Shown in pieces: positions 26,607 through 40,500 of a stretch of 64,000 nucleotides of DNA. The stretch is from Osmia lignaria lignaria (lineage: Eukaryota > Arthropoda > Insecta > Hymenoptera > Megachilidae). Made by a program: the position numbers and the translations under genes. Below the pieces are notes generated by a model that saw nothing but the letters and a program-made list of their open reading frames with translations, was not told the origin of the DNA and did no database searches. How positions within the stretch are numbered: position 1 is the first letter of the stretch; each line of letters begins with the position of its first letter. The stretch lies in NCBI RefSeq assembly GCF_051020975.1, contig NW_027478173.1:1550001-1614000 (forward strand), read 5' to 3'.

Positions 26607-28854
26607 GCGTAGTTCTCGAGATATATCAAGATATTTAAAAGTTCCGAAGCTGCACCAACATAATAGAGGTACAGAAACACCGTGGCCTCTTTCTTTGAGA
26701 TAACTCTGCACGATTGCGAGCTGCAAATGCCACTTCGAGCTTAGCTGTGCAGAAGAAGAACAACAAGAAGAAGAAATATCTCGAAATATGTCCGTCAGAC
26801 CCCTTCCCCTGTGATGAATCTGCAAATATCTCGGAAACGAAGCGAGCTATGGCAAAATGTTGAGAGACCCTTTTTGTAGAGAATAATGTTTCCTACAATT
26901 TACGTTCTATGATATTTTTTGATCAGAAGCGTAGTTCTCGAGATATATCAAGATATTTAAAAGTTCCGAAGCCGCACCAACATAATAGAGATACAGAAAC
27001 ACCGTGGCCCCTTTCTTTGAGATAACTCTGCACTAGTGCGAGCCGCAAATGCCACTTCCAGCTTAGCTGTGCAGAAGAAGAACAACAAGAAGAAGAAATA
27101 TCTCGAAATATGTCCGTCAGGCCCCTTCCCTTGAGATAAATATGCAAATATCTCGGAAACGAAGCGAGCTATGGCAAAATGTTAAGAGACCTTTTTTGTA
27201 GAGAATTAAGTTTCCTACTTTTTATGTTCGATGATATTTTTTGATCAGATGCGTAGTTCTCGAGATATATCAAGATATTTAAAAGTTCCGAAGCTGCACC
27301 AACATAATAGAGGTACAGAAACACCGTGGCCTCTTTCTTTGAGATAACTCTGCACTATTGCGAGCTGCAAATGCCACTTTGAGCTTAGCAGTGCAGAAGA
27401 AGAACAACAACAAGAAGAAATATCTCGAAATATGTCCGTCAGACCCCTTCCCCTGAGATGAATCTGCAAATATCTCGGAAACCAAGCGAGCTATGGCAAA
27501 ATGTTAAGAGACCTTTTTTGTAGAGAATAATGTTTCCTACAATTTACGTTCTATGATATTTTTTGATCAGAAGCGTAGTTCTCGAGATATATCAAGATAT
27601 TTAAAAGTTCCGAAGCCGCACCAACATAATAGAGATACAGAAACACCGTGGCCCCTTTCTTTGAGATAACTCTGCACTAGTGCGAGCCGCAAATGCCACT
27701 TCCAGCTTAGCTGTGCAGAAGAAGAACAACAAGAAGAAGAAATATCTCGAAATATGTCCGTCAGGCCCCTTCCCTTGAGATAAATATGCAAATATCTCGG
27801 AAACGAAGCGAGCTATGGCAAAATGCTAAGAGACCTTTTTTGTAGAGAATTAAGTTTCCTACTTTTTATGTTCTATGATATTTTTTGATCAGATGCGTAG
27901 TTCTCGAGATATATCAAGATATTTAAAAGTTCCGAAGCCGCACCAACATAATAGAGATACAGAAACACCGTGGCCCCTTTCTTTGAGATAACTCTGCACT
28001 AGTGCGAGCCGCAAATGCCACTTCCAGCTTAGCTGTGCAGAAGAAGAACAACAAGAAGAAGAAATATCTCGAAATATGTCCGTCAGGCCCCTTCCCTTGA
28101 GATAAATCTGCAAATATCTCGGAAACGAAGCGAGCTATGGCAAAATGTTAAGAGACCTTTTTTGTAGAGAATTAAGTTTCCTACTTTTTATGTTCTATGA
28201 TATTTTTTGATCAGATGCGTAGTTCTCGAGATATATCAAGATATTTAAAAGTTCCGAAGCCGCATCAACATAATAGAGATACAGAAACACCGTGGCCCCT
28301 TTCTTTGAAATAACTCTGCACTATTGCGAGCTGGAAATGCCACTTCCAGTTTAGCTGTGCAGAAGAAGAACAACAAGAAGAAGAAATATCTCGAAATATG
28401 TCCGTTAGGCCCCTTCCCTTGAGATAAATCTGCAAATATCTCGGAAACGAAGCGAGCTATGGCAAAATGTTAAGAGACCTTTTTTGTAGAGAATTAAGTT
28501 TCCTACTTTTTATGTTCTATGATATTTTTTGATCAGAAGCGTAGTTTTCGAGATATATCGAGATATTTAAAAGTTCCGAAGCCGCACCAACATAATAGAG
28601 ATACAGAAACACCGTGGCCCCTTTCTTTGAGATAACTCTGCACTAGTGCGAGCCGCAAATGCCACTTCCAACTTAGCTGTGCAGAAGAAGAACAACAAGA
28701 AGAAGAAATATCTCGAAATATGTCCGTTAGGCCCCTTCCCTTGAGATAAATCTGCAAATATCTCGGAAACGAAGCGAGCTATGGCAAAATGTTAAGAGAC
28801 CTTTTTTGTAGAGAATTAAGTTTCCTACTTTTTATGTTCTATGATATTTTTTGA

Positions 28855-31800
28855 TCAGAAGCGTAGTTTTCGAGATATATCGAGATATTTAAAAGTTCCG
28901 AAGCCGCACCAACATAATAGAGATACAGAAACACCGTGGCCCCTTTCTTTGAGATAACTCTGCACTAGTGCGAGCCGCAAATGCCACTTCCAGCTTAGCT
29001 GTGCAGAAGAAGAACAACAAGAAGAAGAAATATCTCGAAATATGTCCGTCAGGCCCCTTCCCTTGAGATATATCTGCAAATATCTCGGAAACGAAGCGAG
29101 CTATGGCAAAATGTTAAGAGACCTTTTTTGTAGAGAATTAAGTTTCCTACTTTTTATGTTCTATGATATTTTTTGATCAGATGCGTAGTTCTCGAGATAT
29201 ATCAAGATATTTAAAAGTTCCGAAGCCGCACCAACATAATAGAGATACAGAAACACCGTGGCCCCTTTCTTTGAGATAACTCTGCTCTATTGCGAGCTGC
29301 AAATGCCACTTCCAGCTTAGCTGTGCAGAAGAAGAACAACAAGAAGAAGAAATATCTCGAAATATGTCCGTCAGGCCCCTTCCCTTGAGATAAATCTGCA
29401 AATATCTCGGAAACGAAGAGAGCTATGGCAAAATGTTTAGAGACCTTTTTTGTAGAGAATTAGGTTTCCTACTTTTTATGTTCTATGATATTTTTTGATC
29501 AGATGCGCAGTTCTCGAGATATATCAAGATATTTAAAAGTTCCGAAGCCGCACCAACATAATAGAGATACAGAAACACCGTGGCCCCTTTCTTTGAGATA
29601 ACTCTGCACTAGTGCGAGCCGCAAATGCCACTTCCAGCTTAGCTGTGCAGAAGAAGAACAACAAGAAGAAGAAATATCTCGAAATATGTCCGTCAGGCCC
29701 CTTCCCTTGAGATAAATCTGCAAATATCTCGGAAACGAAGCGAGCTATGGCAAAATGTTAAGAGACATTTTTGGAAGAGAATTCAGTTTCCTACTTTTTA
29801 TGTTCTATGATATTTTTTGATCAGATGCGTAGTTCTCGAGATATATCAAGATATTTAAAAGTTCCGAAGCCGCACCAACATAATAGAGATACAGAAACAC
29901 CGTGGCCCCTTTCTTTGAGATAACTCTGCACTATTGCGAGCTGGAAATGCCACTTCCAGTTTAGCTGTGCAGAAGAAGAACATCAAGAAGAAGAAATATC
30001 TCGAAATATGTCCGTTAGGCCCCTTCCCTTGAGATAAATCTGCAAATATCTCGGAAACGAAGCGAGCTATGGCAAAATGGTAAGAGACCTTTTTTGTAGA
30101 GAATTAAGTTTCCTACTTTTTATGTTCTATGATATTTTTTGATCAGATGCGCAGTTCTCGAGATATATCAAGATATTTAAAAGTTCCGAAGCCGCACCAA
30201 CATAATAGAGATACAGAAACACCGTGGCCCCTTTCTTTGAGATAACTCTGCACTATTGCGAGCTGGAAATGCCACTTCCAGTTTAGCTGTGCAGAAGAAG
30301 AACAACAAGAAGAAGAAATATCTCGAAATATGTCCGTTAGGCCCCTTCCCTTGAGATAAATCTGCAAATATCTCGGAAACGAAGCGAGCTATGGCAAAAT
30401 GTTAAGAGACTTTTTTTGTAGAGAATTAAGTTTCCTACTTTTTATGTTCTATGATATTTTTTGGTCAGACGCGTAGTTCTCGAGATATATCAAGATATTT
30501 AAAAGTTCCGAAGCCGCACCAACATAATAGAGATACAGAAACACCGTGGCCCCTTTCTTTGAGATAACTCTGCACTATTGCGAGCTGCAAATGCCACTTC
30601 CAGCTTAGCTGTGCAGAGGAAGAACAACAAGAAGAAGAAATATCTCGAAATATGTCCGTCAGGCCAGTTCCTTTGAGTTGAATCTGCAAATATCTCGGAA
30701 ACGAAGCGAGCTATGGCAAAATGTTAAGAGACGTTTTTTGTAGAGAATTATGTTTCCTACAATTTATGTTCTATGATATTTTTTGATCAGAAGCGTAGTT
30801 TTCGAGATATATCGAGATATTTAAAAGTTCCGAAGACGCACCAACATAATAGAGATACAGAAACACCGTGGCCCCTTTCTTTGAGATAACTGTGCACTAG
30901 TGCGAGCCGCAAATGCCACTTCCAGCTTAGCTGTGCAGAAGAAGAACAACAAGAAGAAGAAATATCTCGAAATATGTCCGTCAGGCCCCTTCCCTTGAGA
31001 TATATCTGCAAATATCTCGGAAACGAAGCGAGCTATGGCAAAATGTTAAGAGACAGTTTTTGTAGAGAATTAAGTTTCCTACTTTTTATGTTCTATGATA
31101 TTTTTTGATCAGACGAGTAGTTCTCGAGATATATCAAGATATTTAAAAGTTCCGAAGCCGCACCAACATAATAGAGATACAGAAACACCGTGGCCCCTTT
31201 CTTTGAGATAACTCTGCTCTATTGCGAGCTGCAAATGCCACTTCCAGCTTAGCTGTGCAGAAGAAGAACAACAAGAAGAAGAAATATCTCGAAATATGTC
31301 CGTCAGGCCCCTTCCCTTGAGATAAATCTGCAAATATCTCGGAAACGAAGAGAGCTATGGCAAAATGTTTAGAGACCTTTCTTGTAGAGAATTAAGTTTC
31401 CTACTTTTCATGTTCTATGATATTTTTTGATCAGATGCGTAGTTCTCGAGATATATCAAGATATTTAAAAGTTCCGAAGCCGCACCAACATAATAGAGAT
31501 ACAGAAACACCGTGGTCCCTTTCTTTGAGATAACTCTGCACTATTGCGAGCTGTAAGTGCCACTTCCAGCTTAGCTGTGCAGAAGAAGAACAACAAGAAG
31601 AAGAAATATCTCGAAATATGTCCGTCAGGCCCTTTCCCTTGAGATAAATCTGCAAATATCTCGGAAACGAAGCGAGCTATGGCAAAATGTTAAGAGACCT
31701 TTTTTGTAGAGAATTAAGTTTCCTACTTTTTATGTTCTATGATATTTTTTGATCAGATGCGCAGTTCTCGAGATATATCAAGATATTTAAAAGTTCCGAA

Positions 31801-34379
31801 GCCGCACCAACATAATAGAGATACAGAAACACCGTGGCCCCTTTCTTTGAGATAACTCTGCACTATTGCGAGCTGGAAATGCCACTTCCAGTTTAGCTGT
31901 GCAGAAGAAGAACAACAAGAAGAAGAAATATCTCCAAATATGTCCGTTAGGCCCCTTCCCTTGAGATAAATCTGCAAATATCTCGGAAACGAAGCGAGCT
32001 ATGGCAAAATGTTAAGAGACCTTTTTTGTAGAGAATTAAGTTTCCTACTTTTTATGTTCTATGATATTTTTTGATCAGAAGCGTAGTTTTCGAGATATAT
32101 CGAGATATTTAAAAGTTCCGAAGCCGCACCAACATAATAGAGATACAGAAACACCGTGGCCCCTTTCTTTGAGATAACTCTGCACTATTGCGAGCTGGAA
32201 ATGCCACTTCCAGTTTAGCTGTGCAGAAGAAGAACATCAAGAAGAAGAAATATCTCGAAATATGTCCGTTAGGCCCCTTCCCTTGAGATAAATCTGCAAA
32301 TATCTCGGAAACGAAGCGAGCTATGGCAAAATGTTAAGAGACCTTTTTTGTAGAGAATTAAGTTTCCTACTTTTTATGTTCTATGATATTTTTTGATCAG
32401 AAGCGTAGTTTTCGAGATATATCGAGATATTTAAAAGTTCCGAAGCCGCACCAACATAATAGAGATACAGAAACACCGTGGCCCCTTTCTTTGAGATAAC
32501 TCTGCACTAGTGCGAGCCGCAAATGCCACTTCCAGCTTAGCTGTGCAGAAGAAGAACAACAAGAAGAAGAAATATCTCGAAATATGTCCGTCAGGCCCCT
32601 TCCCTTGAGATATATCTGCAAATATCTCGGAAACGAAGCGAGCTATGGCAAAATGTTAAGAGACCTTTTTTGTAGAGAATTAAGTTTCCTACTTTTTATG
32701 TTCTATGATATTTTTTGATCAGATGCGTAGTTCTCGAGATATATCAAGATATTTAAAAGTTCCGAAGCCGCACCAACATAATAGAGATACAGAAACACCG
32801 TGGCCCCTTTCTTTGAGATAACTGTGCTCTATTGCGAGCTGCAAATGCCACTTCCAGCTTAGCTGTGCAGAAGAAGAACAACAAGAAGAAGAAATATCTC
32901 GAAATATGTCCGTCAGGCCCCTTCCCTTGAGATAAATCTGCAAATATCTCGGAAACGAAGAGAGCTATGGCAAAATGTTTAGAGACCTTTTTTGTAGAGA
33001 ATTAGGTTTCCTACTTTTTATGTTCTATGATATTTTTTGATCAGATGCGCAGTTCTCGAGATATATCAAGATATTTAAAAGTTCCGAAGCCGCACCAACA
33101 TAATAGAGATACAGAAACACCGTGGCCCCTTTCTTTGAGATAACTCTGCACTAGTGCGAGCCGCAAATGCCACTTCCAGCTTAGCTGTGCAGAAGAAGAA
33201 CAACAAGAAGAAGAAATATCTCGAAATATGTCCGTCAGGCCCCTTCCCTTGAGATAAATCTGCAAATATCTCGGAAACGAAGCGAGCTATGGCAAAATGT
33301 TAAGAGACATTTTTGGAAGAGAATTCAGTTTCCTACTTTTTATGTTCTATGATATTTTTTGATCAGATGCGTAGTTCTCGAGATATATCAAGATATTTAA
33401 AAGTTCCGAAGCCGCACCAACATAATAGAGATACAGAAACACCGTGGCCCCTTTCTTTGAGATAACTCTGCACTATTGCGAGCTGGAAATGCCACTTCCA
33501 GTTTAGCTGTGCAGAAGAAGAACATCAAGAAGAAGAAATATCTCGAAATATGTCCGTTAGGCCCCTTCCCTTGAGATAAATCTGCAAATATCTCGGAAAC
33601 GAAGCGAGCTATGGCAAAATGGTAAGAGACCTTTTTTGTAGAGAATTAAGTTTCCTACTTTTTATGTTCTATGATATTTTTTGATCAGATGCGCAGTTCT
33701 CGAGATATATCAAGATATTTAAAAGTTCCGAAGCCGCACCAACATAATAGAGATACAGAAACACCGTGGCCCCTTTCTTTGAGATAACTCTGCACTATTG
33801 CGAGCTGGAAATGCCACTTCCAGTTTAGCTGTGCAGAAGAAGAACAACAAGAAGAAGAAATATCTCGAAATATGTCCGTTAGGCCCCTTCCCTTGAGATA
33901 AATCTGCAAATATCTCGGAAACGAAGCGAGCTATGGCAAAATGTTAAGAGACTTTTTTTGTAGAGAATTAAGTTTCCTACTTTTTATGTTCTATGATATT
34001 TTTTGGTCAGACGCGTAGTTCTCGAGATATATCAAGATATTTAAAAGTTCCGAAGCCGCACCAACATAATAGAGATACAGAAACACCGTGGCCCCTTTCT
34101 TTGAGATAACTCTGCACTATTGCGAGCTGCAAATGCCACTTCCAGCTTAGCTGTGCAGAGGAAGAACAACAAGAAGAAGAAATATCTCGAAATATGTCCG
34201 TCAGGCCAGTTCCTTTGAGTTGAATCTGCAAATATCTCGGAAACGAAGCGAGCTATGGCAAAATGTTAAGAGACGTTTTTTGTAGAGAATTATGTTTCCT
34301 ACAATTTATGTTCTATGATATTTTTTGATCAGAAGCGTAGTTTTCGAGATATATCGAGATATTTAAAAGTTCCGAAGAC
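28855..34379 (+). repeat. 11-monomer higher-order unit (3,542 bp) and its partial tandem copy
   Basis: Monomers 28,855 to 32,075 (11 copies) repeat from 32,397 with an offset of 3,542 bp until the super-block junction in monomer 34,329. In order the unit carries a TTTTCG-head monomer, a GCTCTATTGCG monomer, a GCGCAG-head monomer followed by CATTTTTGGAAGAG, an AACATCAAG monomer with ATGGTAAGAG, a CTGGAAATG/CAGTTTAG monomer, the GGTCAGACGCG/AGTTCCTTTGAGTTG monomer, the GAAGACGCACC monomer, GACGAGTAG, TGGTCCCTTTC/GTAAGTGCC, ATCTCCAAATATG, and a second AACATCAAG monomer. Monomer 32,719 differs from 29,177 by AACTGTGC. The 9-monomer unit further right is this series minus two monomers. Confidence 0.88.
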
Positions 34380-34650
34380 GCACCAACATAATAGAGATAC
34401 AGAAACACCGTGGCCCCTTTCGTTGAGATAACTCTGCACTAGTGCGAGCCGCAAATGCCACTTCCAGCTTAGCTGTGCAGAAGAAGAACAACAAGAAGAA
34501 GAAATATCTCGAAATATGTCCGTCAGGCCCCTTCCCTTGAGATAAATATGCAAATATCTCGGAAACGAAGCGAGCTATGGCAAAATGTTAAGAGACCGTT
34601 GTTGTAGAGAATTAAGTTTCCTACTTTTTATGTTCGATGATATTTTTTGA
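34329..34650 (+). repeat. Hybrid monomer at the super-block junction
   Basis: The left part (GAAGCGTAGTTTTCG head, ATCGAG, GAAGACGCACC) is of the 30,787 type. The right part (TTTCGTTGAG, AACTCTGCACTAG, AAATATGC, CCGTTGTTG) is of the 15,011 type. The switch lies between 34,379 and 34,421, where both parents are identical. This is the crossover point joining the end of super-block copy 1 to the start of copy 2. Confidence 0.88.
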
Positions 34651-35938
34651 TCAGATGCGTAGTTCTCGAGATATATCAAGATATTTAAAAGTTCCGAAGC
34701 TGCACCAACATAATAGAGGTACAGAAACACCGTGGCCTCTTTCTTTGAGATAACTCTGCACTATTGCGAGCTGCAAATGCCACTTCGAGCTTAGCTGTGC
34801 AGAAGAAGAACAACAAGAAGAAGAAATATCTCGAAATATGTCCGTCAGACCCCTTCCCCTGAGATGAATCTGCAAATATCTCGGAAACGAAGCGAGCTAT
34901 GGCAAAATGTTAAGAGACCTTTTTTGTAGAGAATTAAGTTTCCTACTTTTTATGTTCGATGATATTTTTTTATCAGACGCGTAGTTCTCGAGATATATCA
35001 AGATATTTAAAAGTTCCGAAGCCGCACCAACATAATAGAGATACAGAAACACCGTGGCCCCTTTCGTTGAGATAACTCTGCACTAGTGCGAGCCGCAAAT
35101 GCCACTTCCAGCTTAGCTGTGCAGAAGAAGAACAACAAGAAGAAGAAATATCTCGAAATATGTCCGTCAGGCCCCTTCCCTTGAGATGAATCTGCAAATA
35201 TCTCGGAAACGAAGAGAGCTATTGCAAAATGTTAAGAGACCTTTTTTGTAGAGAATTAAGTTTCCTACTTTTTATGTTCGATGATATTTTTTGATCAGAT
35301 GCGTAGTTCTCGAGATATATCAAGATATTTAAAAGTTCCGAAGCTGCACCAACATAATAGAGGTACAGAAACACCGTGGCCTCTTTCTTTGAGATAACTC
35401 TGCACTATTGCGAGCTGCAAATGCCACTTCGAGCTTAGCTGTGCAGAAGAAGAACAACAAGAAGAAGAAATATCTCGAAATATGTCCGTCAGACCCCTTC
35501 CCCTGAGATGAATCTGCAAATATCTCGGAAACGAAGCGAGCTATGGCAAAATGTTAAGAGACCTTTTTTGTAGAGAATTAAGTTTCCTACTTTTTATGTT
35601 CGATGATATTTTTTTATCAGACGCGTAGTTCTCGAGATATATCAAGATATTTAAAAGTTCCGAAGCCGCACCAACATAATAGAGATACAGAAACACCGTG
35701 GCCCCTTTCGTTGAGATAACTCTGCACTAGTGCGAGCCGCAAATGCCACTTCCAGCTTAGCTGTGCAGAAGAAGAACAACAAGAAGAAGAAATATCTCGA
35801 AATATGTCCGTCAGGCCCCTTCCCTTGAGATGAATCTGCAAATATCTCGGAAACGAAGAGAGCTATTGCAAAATGTTAAGAGACCTTTTTTGTAGAGAAT
35901 TAAGTTTCCTACTTTTCATGTTCTATGATATTTTTTGA
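34651..35938 (+). repeat. Doubled two-monomer segment in super-block copy 2
   Basis: 34,651-35,294 and 35,295-35,938 are consecutive copies of the pair that occurs once at 15,333-15,976 (a GAGGTACAG/CTTCGAGC monomer followed by a TTTTTTTATCAG monomer ending GAAGAGAGCTATTGC). The second copy ends in ACTTTTCATG like 15,955, whereas the first ends in ACTTTTTATGTTCGATG, which places the exchange within the tail. Confidence 0.88.
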
Positions 35939-37548
35939 TCAGATGCGTAGTTCTCGAGATATATCAAGATATTTAAAAGTTCCGAAGCCGCACCAACATA
36001 ATAGAGATACAGAAACACCGTGGCCCCTTTCTTTGAGATAACTCTGAACTATTGCGAGCTGCAAATGCCACTTCCAGCTTAGCTGTGCAGAAGAAGAACA
36101 ACAAAAAGAAGAAATATCTCGAAATATGTCCGTCAGGCCCCTTCCCTTGAGATAAATCTGCAAATATCTCGGAAACGAAGCGAGCTATGGCAAAATGTTA
36201 AGAGACCTTTTTTGTAGAGAATTAAGTTTCCTACTTTTTATGTTCTATGATATTTTTCGATCAGAGGGGTAGTTCTCGAGATATATCAAGATATTTAAAA
36301 GTTCCGAAGCCGCACCAACATAATAGAGATACAGAAACACCATGGCCCCTTTCTTTGACATAACTCTGCACGATTGCGAGCTGGAAATGCCACTTCCAGT
36401 TTAGCTGTGCAGAAGAAGAACAACAAGAAGAAGAAATATCTCGAAATATGTCCATCAGGACCCTTCCCTTGAGATAAATCTGCAAATATCTCGGAAACGA
36501 AGCGAGCTATGGCAAAATGTTAAGAGACCTTTTTTGTAAAGAATTATGTTTCCTACAATTTATGTTCTATGATATTTTTTGATCAGAAGCGTAGTTTTCG
36601 AGATATATCGAGATATTTAAAAGTTCCGAAGCCGCACCAACATAATAGAGATACAGAAACACCGTGGCCCCTTTCTTTGGGATAACTCTGCACTATTGCG
36701 AGCTGCAAATGCCACTTCCAGCTTAGCTGTGCAGAAGAAGAACAACAAGAAGAAGAAATATCTCGAAATATGTCCGTCAGGCCACTTCCCTTGAGATAAA
36801 TCTGCAAATATCTCGGAAACGAAGCGAGCTATGGCAAAATGTTAAGAGACCTTTTTTGTAGAGAATTAAGTTTCCTACTTTTTATGTTCGATGATATTTT
36901 TTGATCAGATGCGTAGTTCTCGAGATATATCAAGATATTTAAAAGTTCCGAAGCTGCACCAACATAATAGAGGTACAGAAACACCGTGGCCTCTTTCTTT
37001 GAGATAACTCTGCACTATTGCGAGCTGCAAATGCCACTTCGAGCTTAGCTGTGCAGAAGAAGAACAACAAGAAGAAGAAATATCTCGAAATATGTCCGTC
37101 AGGCCCCTTCCCTTGAGATAAATATGCAAATATCTCGGAAACGAAGCGAGCTATGGCAAAATGTTAAGAGACCGTTGTTGTAGAGAATTAAGTTTCCTAC
37201 TTTTTATGTTCGATGATATTTTTTGATCAGATGCGTAGTTTTCGAGATATATCAAGATATTTAAAAGTTCCGAAGCTGCACCAACATAATAGAGGTACAG
37301 AAACACCGTGGCCTCTTTCTTTGAGATAACTCTGCACGATTGCGAGCTGCAAATGCCACTTCGAGCTTAGCTGTGCAGAAGAAGAACAACAAGAAGAAGA
37401 AATATCTCGAAATATGTCCGTCAGACCCCTTCCCCTGTGATGAATCTGCAAATATCTCGGAAACGAAGCGAGCTATGGCAAAATGTTGAGAGACCTTTTT
37501 TGTAAAGAATAATGTTTCCTACAATTTACGTTCTATGATATTTTTTGA

Positions 37549-40500
37549 TCAGAAGCGTAGTTCTCGAGATATATCAAGATATTTAAAAGTTCCGAAGCCG
37601 CACCAACATAATAGAGATACAGAAACACCGTGGCCCCTTTCTTTGAGATAACTCTGCACTAGTGCGAGCCGCAAATGCCACTTCCAGCTTAGCTGTGCAG
37701 AAGAAGAACAACAAGAAGAAGAAATATCTCGAAATATGTCCGTCAGGCCCCTTCCCTTGAGATAAATATGCAAATATCTCGGAAACGAAGCGAGCTATGG
37801 CAAAATGTTAAGAGACCTTTTTTGTAGAGAATTAAGTTTCCTGCTTTTTATGTTCGATGATATTTTTTGATCAGATGCGTAGTTCTCGAGATATATCAAG
37901 ATATTTAAAAGTTCCGAAGCTGCACCAACATAATAGAGGTACAGAAACACCGTGGCCTCTTTCTTTGAGATAACTCTGCACTATTGCGAGCTGCAAATGC
38001 CACTTCGAGCTTAGCAGTGCAGAAGAAGAACAACAACAAGAAGAAATATCTCGAAATATGTCCGTCAGACCCCTTCCCCTGAGATGAATCTGCAAATATC
38101 TCGGAAACCAAGCGAGCTATGGCAAAATGTTAAGAGACCTTTTTTGTAGAGAATAATGTTTCCTACAATTTACGTTCTATGATATTTTTTGATCAGAAGC
38201 GTAGTTCTCGAGATATATCAAGATATTTAAAAGTTCCGAAGCCGCACCAACATAATAGAGATACAGAAACACCGTGGCCCCTTTCTTTGAGATAACTCTG
38301 CACTAGTGCGAGCCGCAAATGCCACTTCCAGCTTAGCTGTGCAGAAGAAGAACAACAAGAAGAAGAAATATCTCGAAATATGTCCGTCAGGCCCCTTCCC
38401 TTGAGATAAATATGCAAATATCTCGGAAACGAAGCGAGCTATGGCAAAATGTTAAGAGACCGTTGTTGTAGAGAATTAAGTTTCCTACTTTTTATGTTCG
38501 ATGATATTTTTTGATCAGATGCGTAGTTCTCGAGATATATCAAGATATTTAAAAGTTCCGAAGCTGCACCAACATAATAGAGGTACAGAAACACCGTGGC
38601 CTCTTTCTTTGAGATAACTCTGCACTATTGCGAGCTGCAAATGCCACTTCGAGCTTAGCTGTGCAGAAGAAGAACAACAAGAAGAAGAAATATCTCGAAA
38701 TATGTCCGTCAGACCCCTTCCCCTGAGATGAATCTGCAAATATCTCGGAAACGAAGCGAGCTATGGCAAAATGTTAAGAGACCTTTTTTGTAGAGAATTA
38801 AGTTTCCTACTTTTTATGTTCTATGATATTTTTTGATCAGAAGCGTAGTTCTCGAGATATATCAAGATATTTAAAAGTTCCGAAGCCGCACCAACATAAT
38901 AGAGATACAGAAACACCGTGGCCCCTTTCTTTGAGATAACTCTGCACTAGTGCGAGCCGCAAATGCCACTTCCAGCTTAGCTGTGCAGAAGAAGAACAAC
39001 AAGAAGAAGAAATATCTCGAAATATGTCCGTCAGGCCCCTTCCCTTGAGATAAATATGCAAATATCTCGGAAACGAAGCGAGCTATGGCAAAATGTTAAG
39101 AGACCGTTGTTGTAGAGAATTAAGTTTCCTACTTTTTATGTTCGATGATATTTTTTGATCAGATGCGTAGTTCTCGAGATATATCAAGATATTTAAAAGT
39201 TCCGAAGCTGCACCAACATAATAGAGGTACAGAAACACCGTGGCCTCTTTCTTTGAGATAACTCTGCACTATTGCGAGCTGCAAATGCCACTTCGAGCTT
39301 AGCAGTGCAGAAGAAGAACAACAACAAGAAGAAATATCTCGAAATATGTCCGTCAGACCCCTTCCCCTGAGATGAATCTGCAAATATCTCGGAAACCAAG
39401 CGAGCTATGGCAAAATGTTAAGAGACCTTTTTTGTAGAGAATAATGTTTCCTACAATTTACGTTCTATGATATTTTTTGATCAGAAGCGTAGTTCTCGAG
39501 ATATATCAAGATATTTAAAAGTTCCGAAGCCGCACCAACATAATAGAGATACAGAAACACCGTGGCCCCTTTCTTTGAGATAACTCTGCACTAGTGCGAG
39601 CCGCAAATGCCACTTCCAGCTTAGCTGTGCAGAAGAAGAACAACAAGAAGAAGAAATATCTCGAAATATGTCCGTCAGGCCCCTTCCCTTGAGATAAATA
39701 TGCAAATATCTCGGAAACGAAGCGAGCTATGGCAAAATGTTAAGAGACCGTTGTTGTAGAGAATTAAGTTTCCTACTTTTTATGTTCGATGATATTTTTT
39801 GATCAGATGCGTAGTTCTCGAGATATATCAAGATATTTAAAAGTTCCGAAGCTGCACCAACATAATAGAGGTACAGAAACACCGTGGCCTCTTTCTTTGA
39901 GATAACTCTGCACTATTGCGAGCTGCAAATGCCACTTCGAGCTTAGCTGTGCAGAAGAAGAACAACAAGAAGAAGAAATATCTCGAAATATGTCCGTCAG
40001 ACCCCTTCCCCTGAGATGAATCTGCAAATATCTCGGAAACGAAGCGAGCTATGGCAAAATGTTAAGAGACCTTTTTTGTAGAGAATTAAGTTTCCTACTT
40101 TTTATGTTCTATGATATTTTTTGATCAGAAGCGTAGTTCTCGAGATATATCAAGATATTTAAAAGTTCCGAAGCCGCACCAACATAATAGAGATACAGAA
40201 ACACCGTGGCCCCTTTCTTTGAGATAACTCTGCACTAGTGCGAGCCGCAAATGCCACTTCCAGCTTAGCTGTGCAGAAGAAGAACAACAAGAAGAAGAAA
40301 TATCTCGAAATATGTCCGTCAGGCCCCTTCCCTTGAGATAAATATGCAAATATCTCGGAAACGAAGCGAGCTATGGCAAAATGTTAAGAGACCGTTGTTG
40401 TAGAGAATTAAGTTTCCTACTTTTTATGTTCGATGATATTTTTTGATCAGATGCGTAGTTCTCGAGATATATCAAGATATTTAAAAGTTCCGAAGCTGCA

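Larger units (their letters stand above)
15061..34379 (+). repeat. 60-monomer super-block, copy 1 (about 19.3 kb)
   Basis: From 15,061-15,103 rightwards the barcode order of monomers is repeated from 34,379-34,421 rightwards, initially with an offset of 19,318 bp. Shared rare monomers in the same order include CCTGAGATGAATC/GAGGTACAG copies at 15,333 and 34,651, TTTTTTTATCAG at 15,655 and 34,973, CAAAAAGAAGAA at 15,977 and 35,939, CCATGGCCCC at 16,299 and 36,261, and CTGTGATGAATC at 17,265 and 37,227. It contains two 14-monomer units, a dimer-rich stretch and an 11-monomer unit. Exact identity needs alignment; I saw only scattered single differences, such as GAGGGGCAG at 16,299 against GAGGGGTAG at 36,261. 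Confidence 0.88.
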
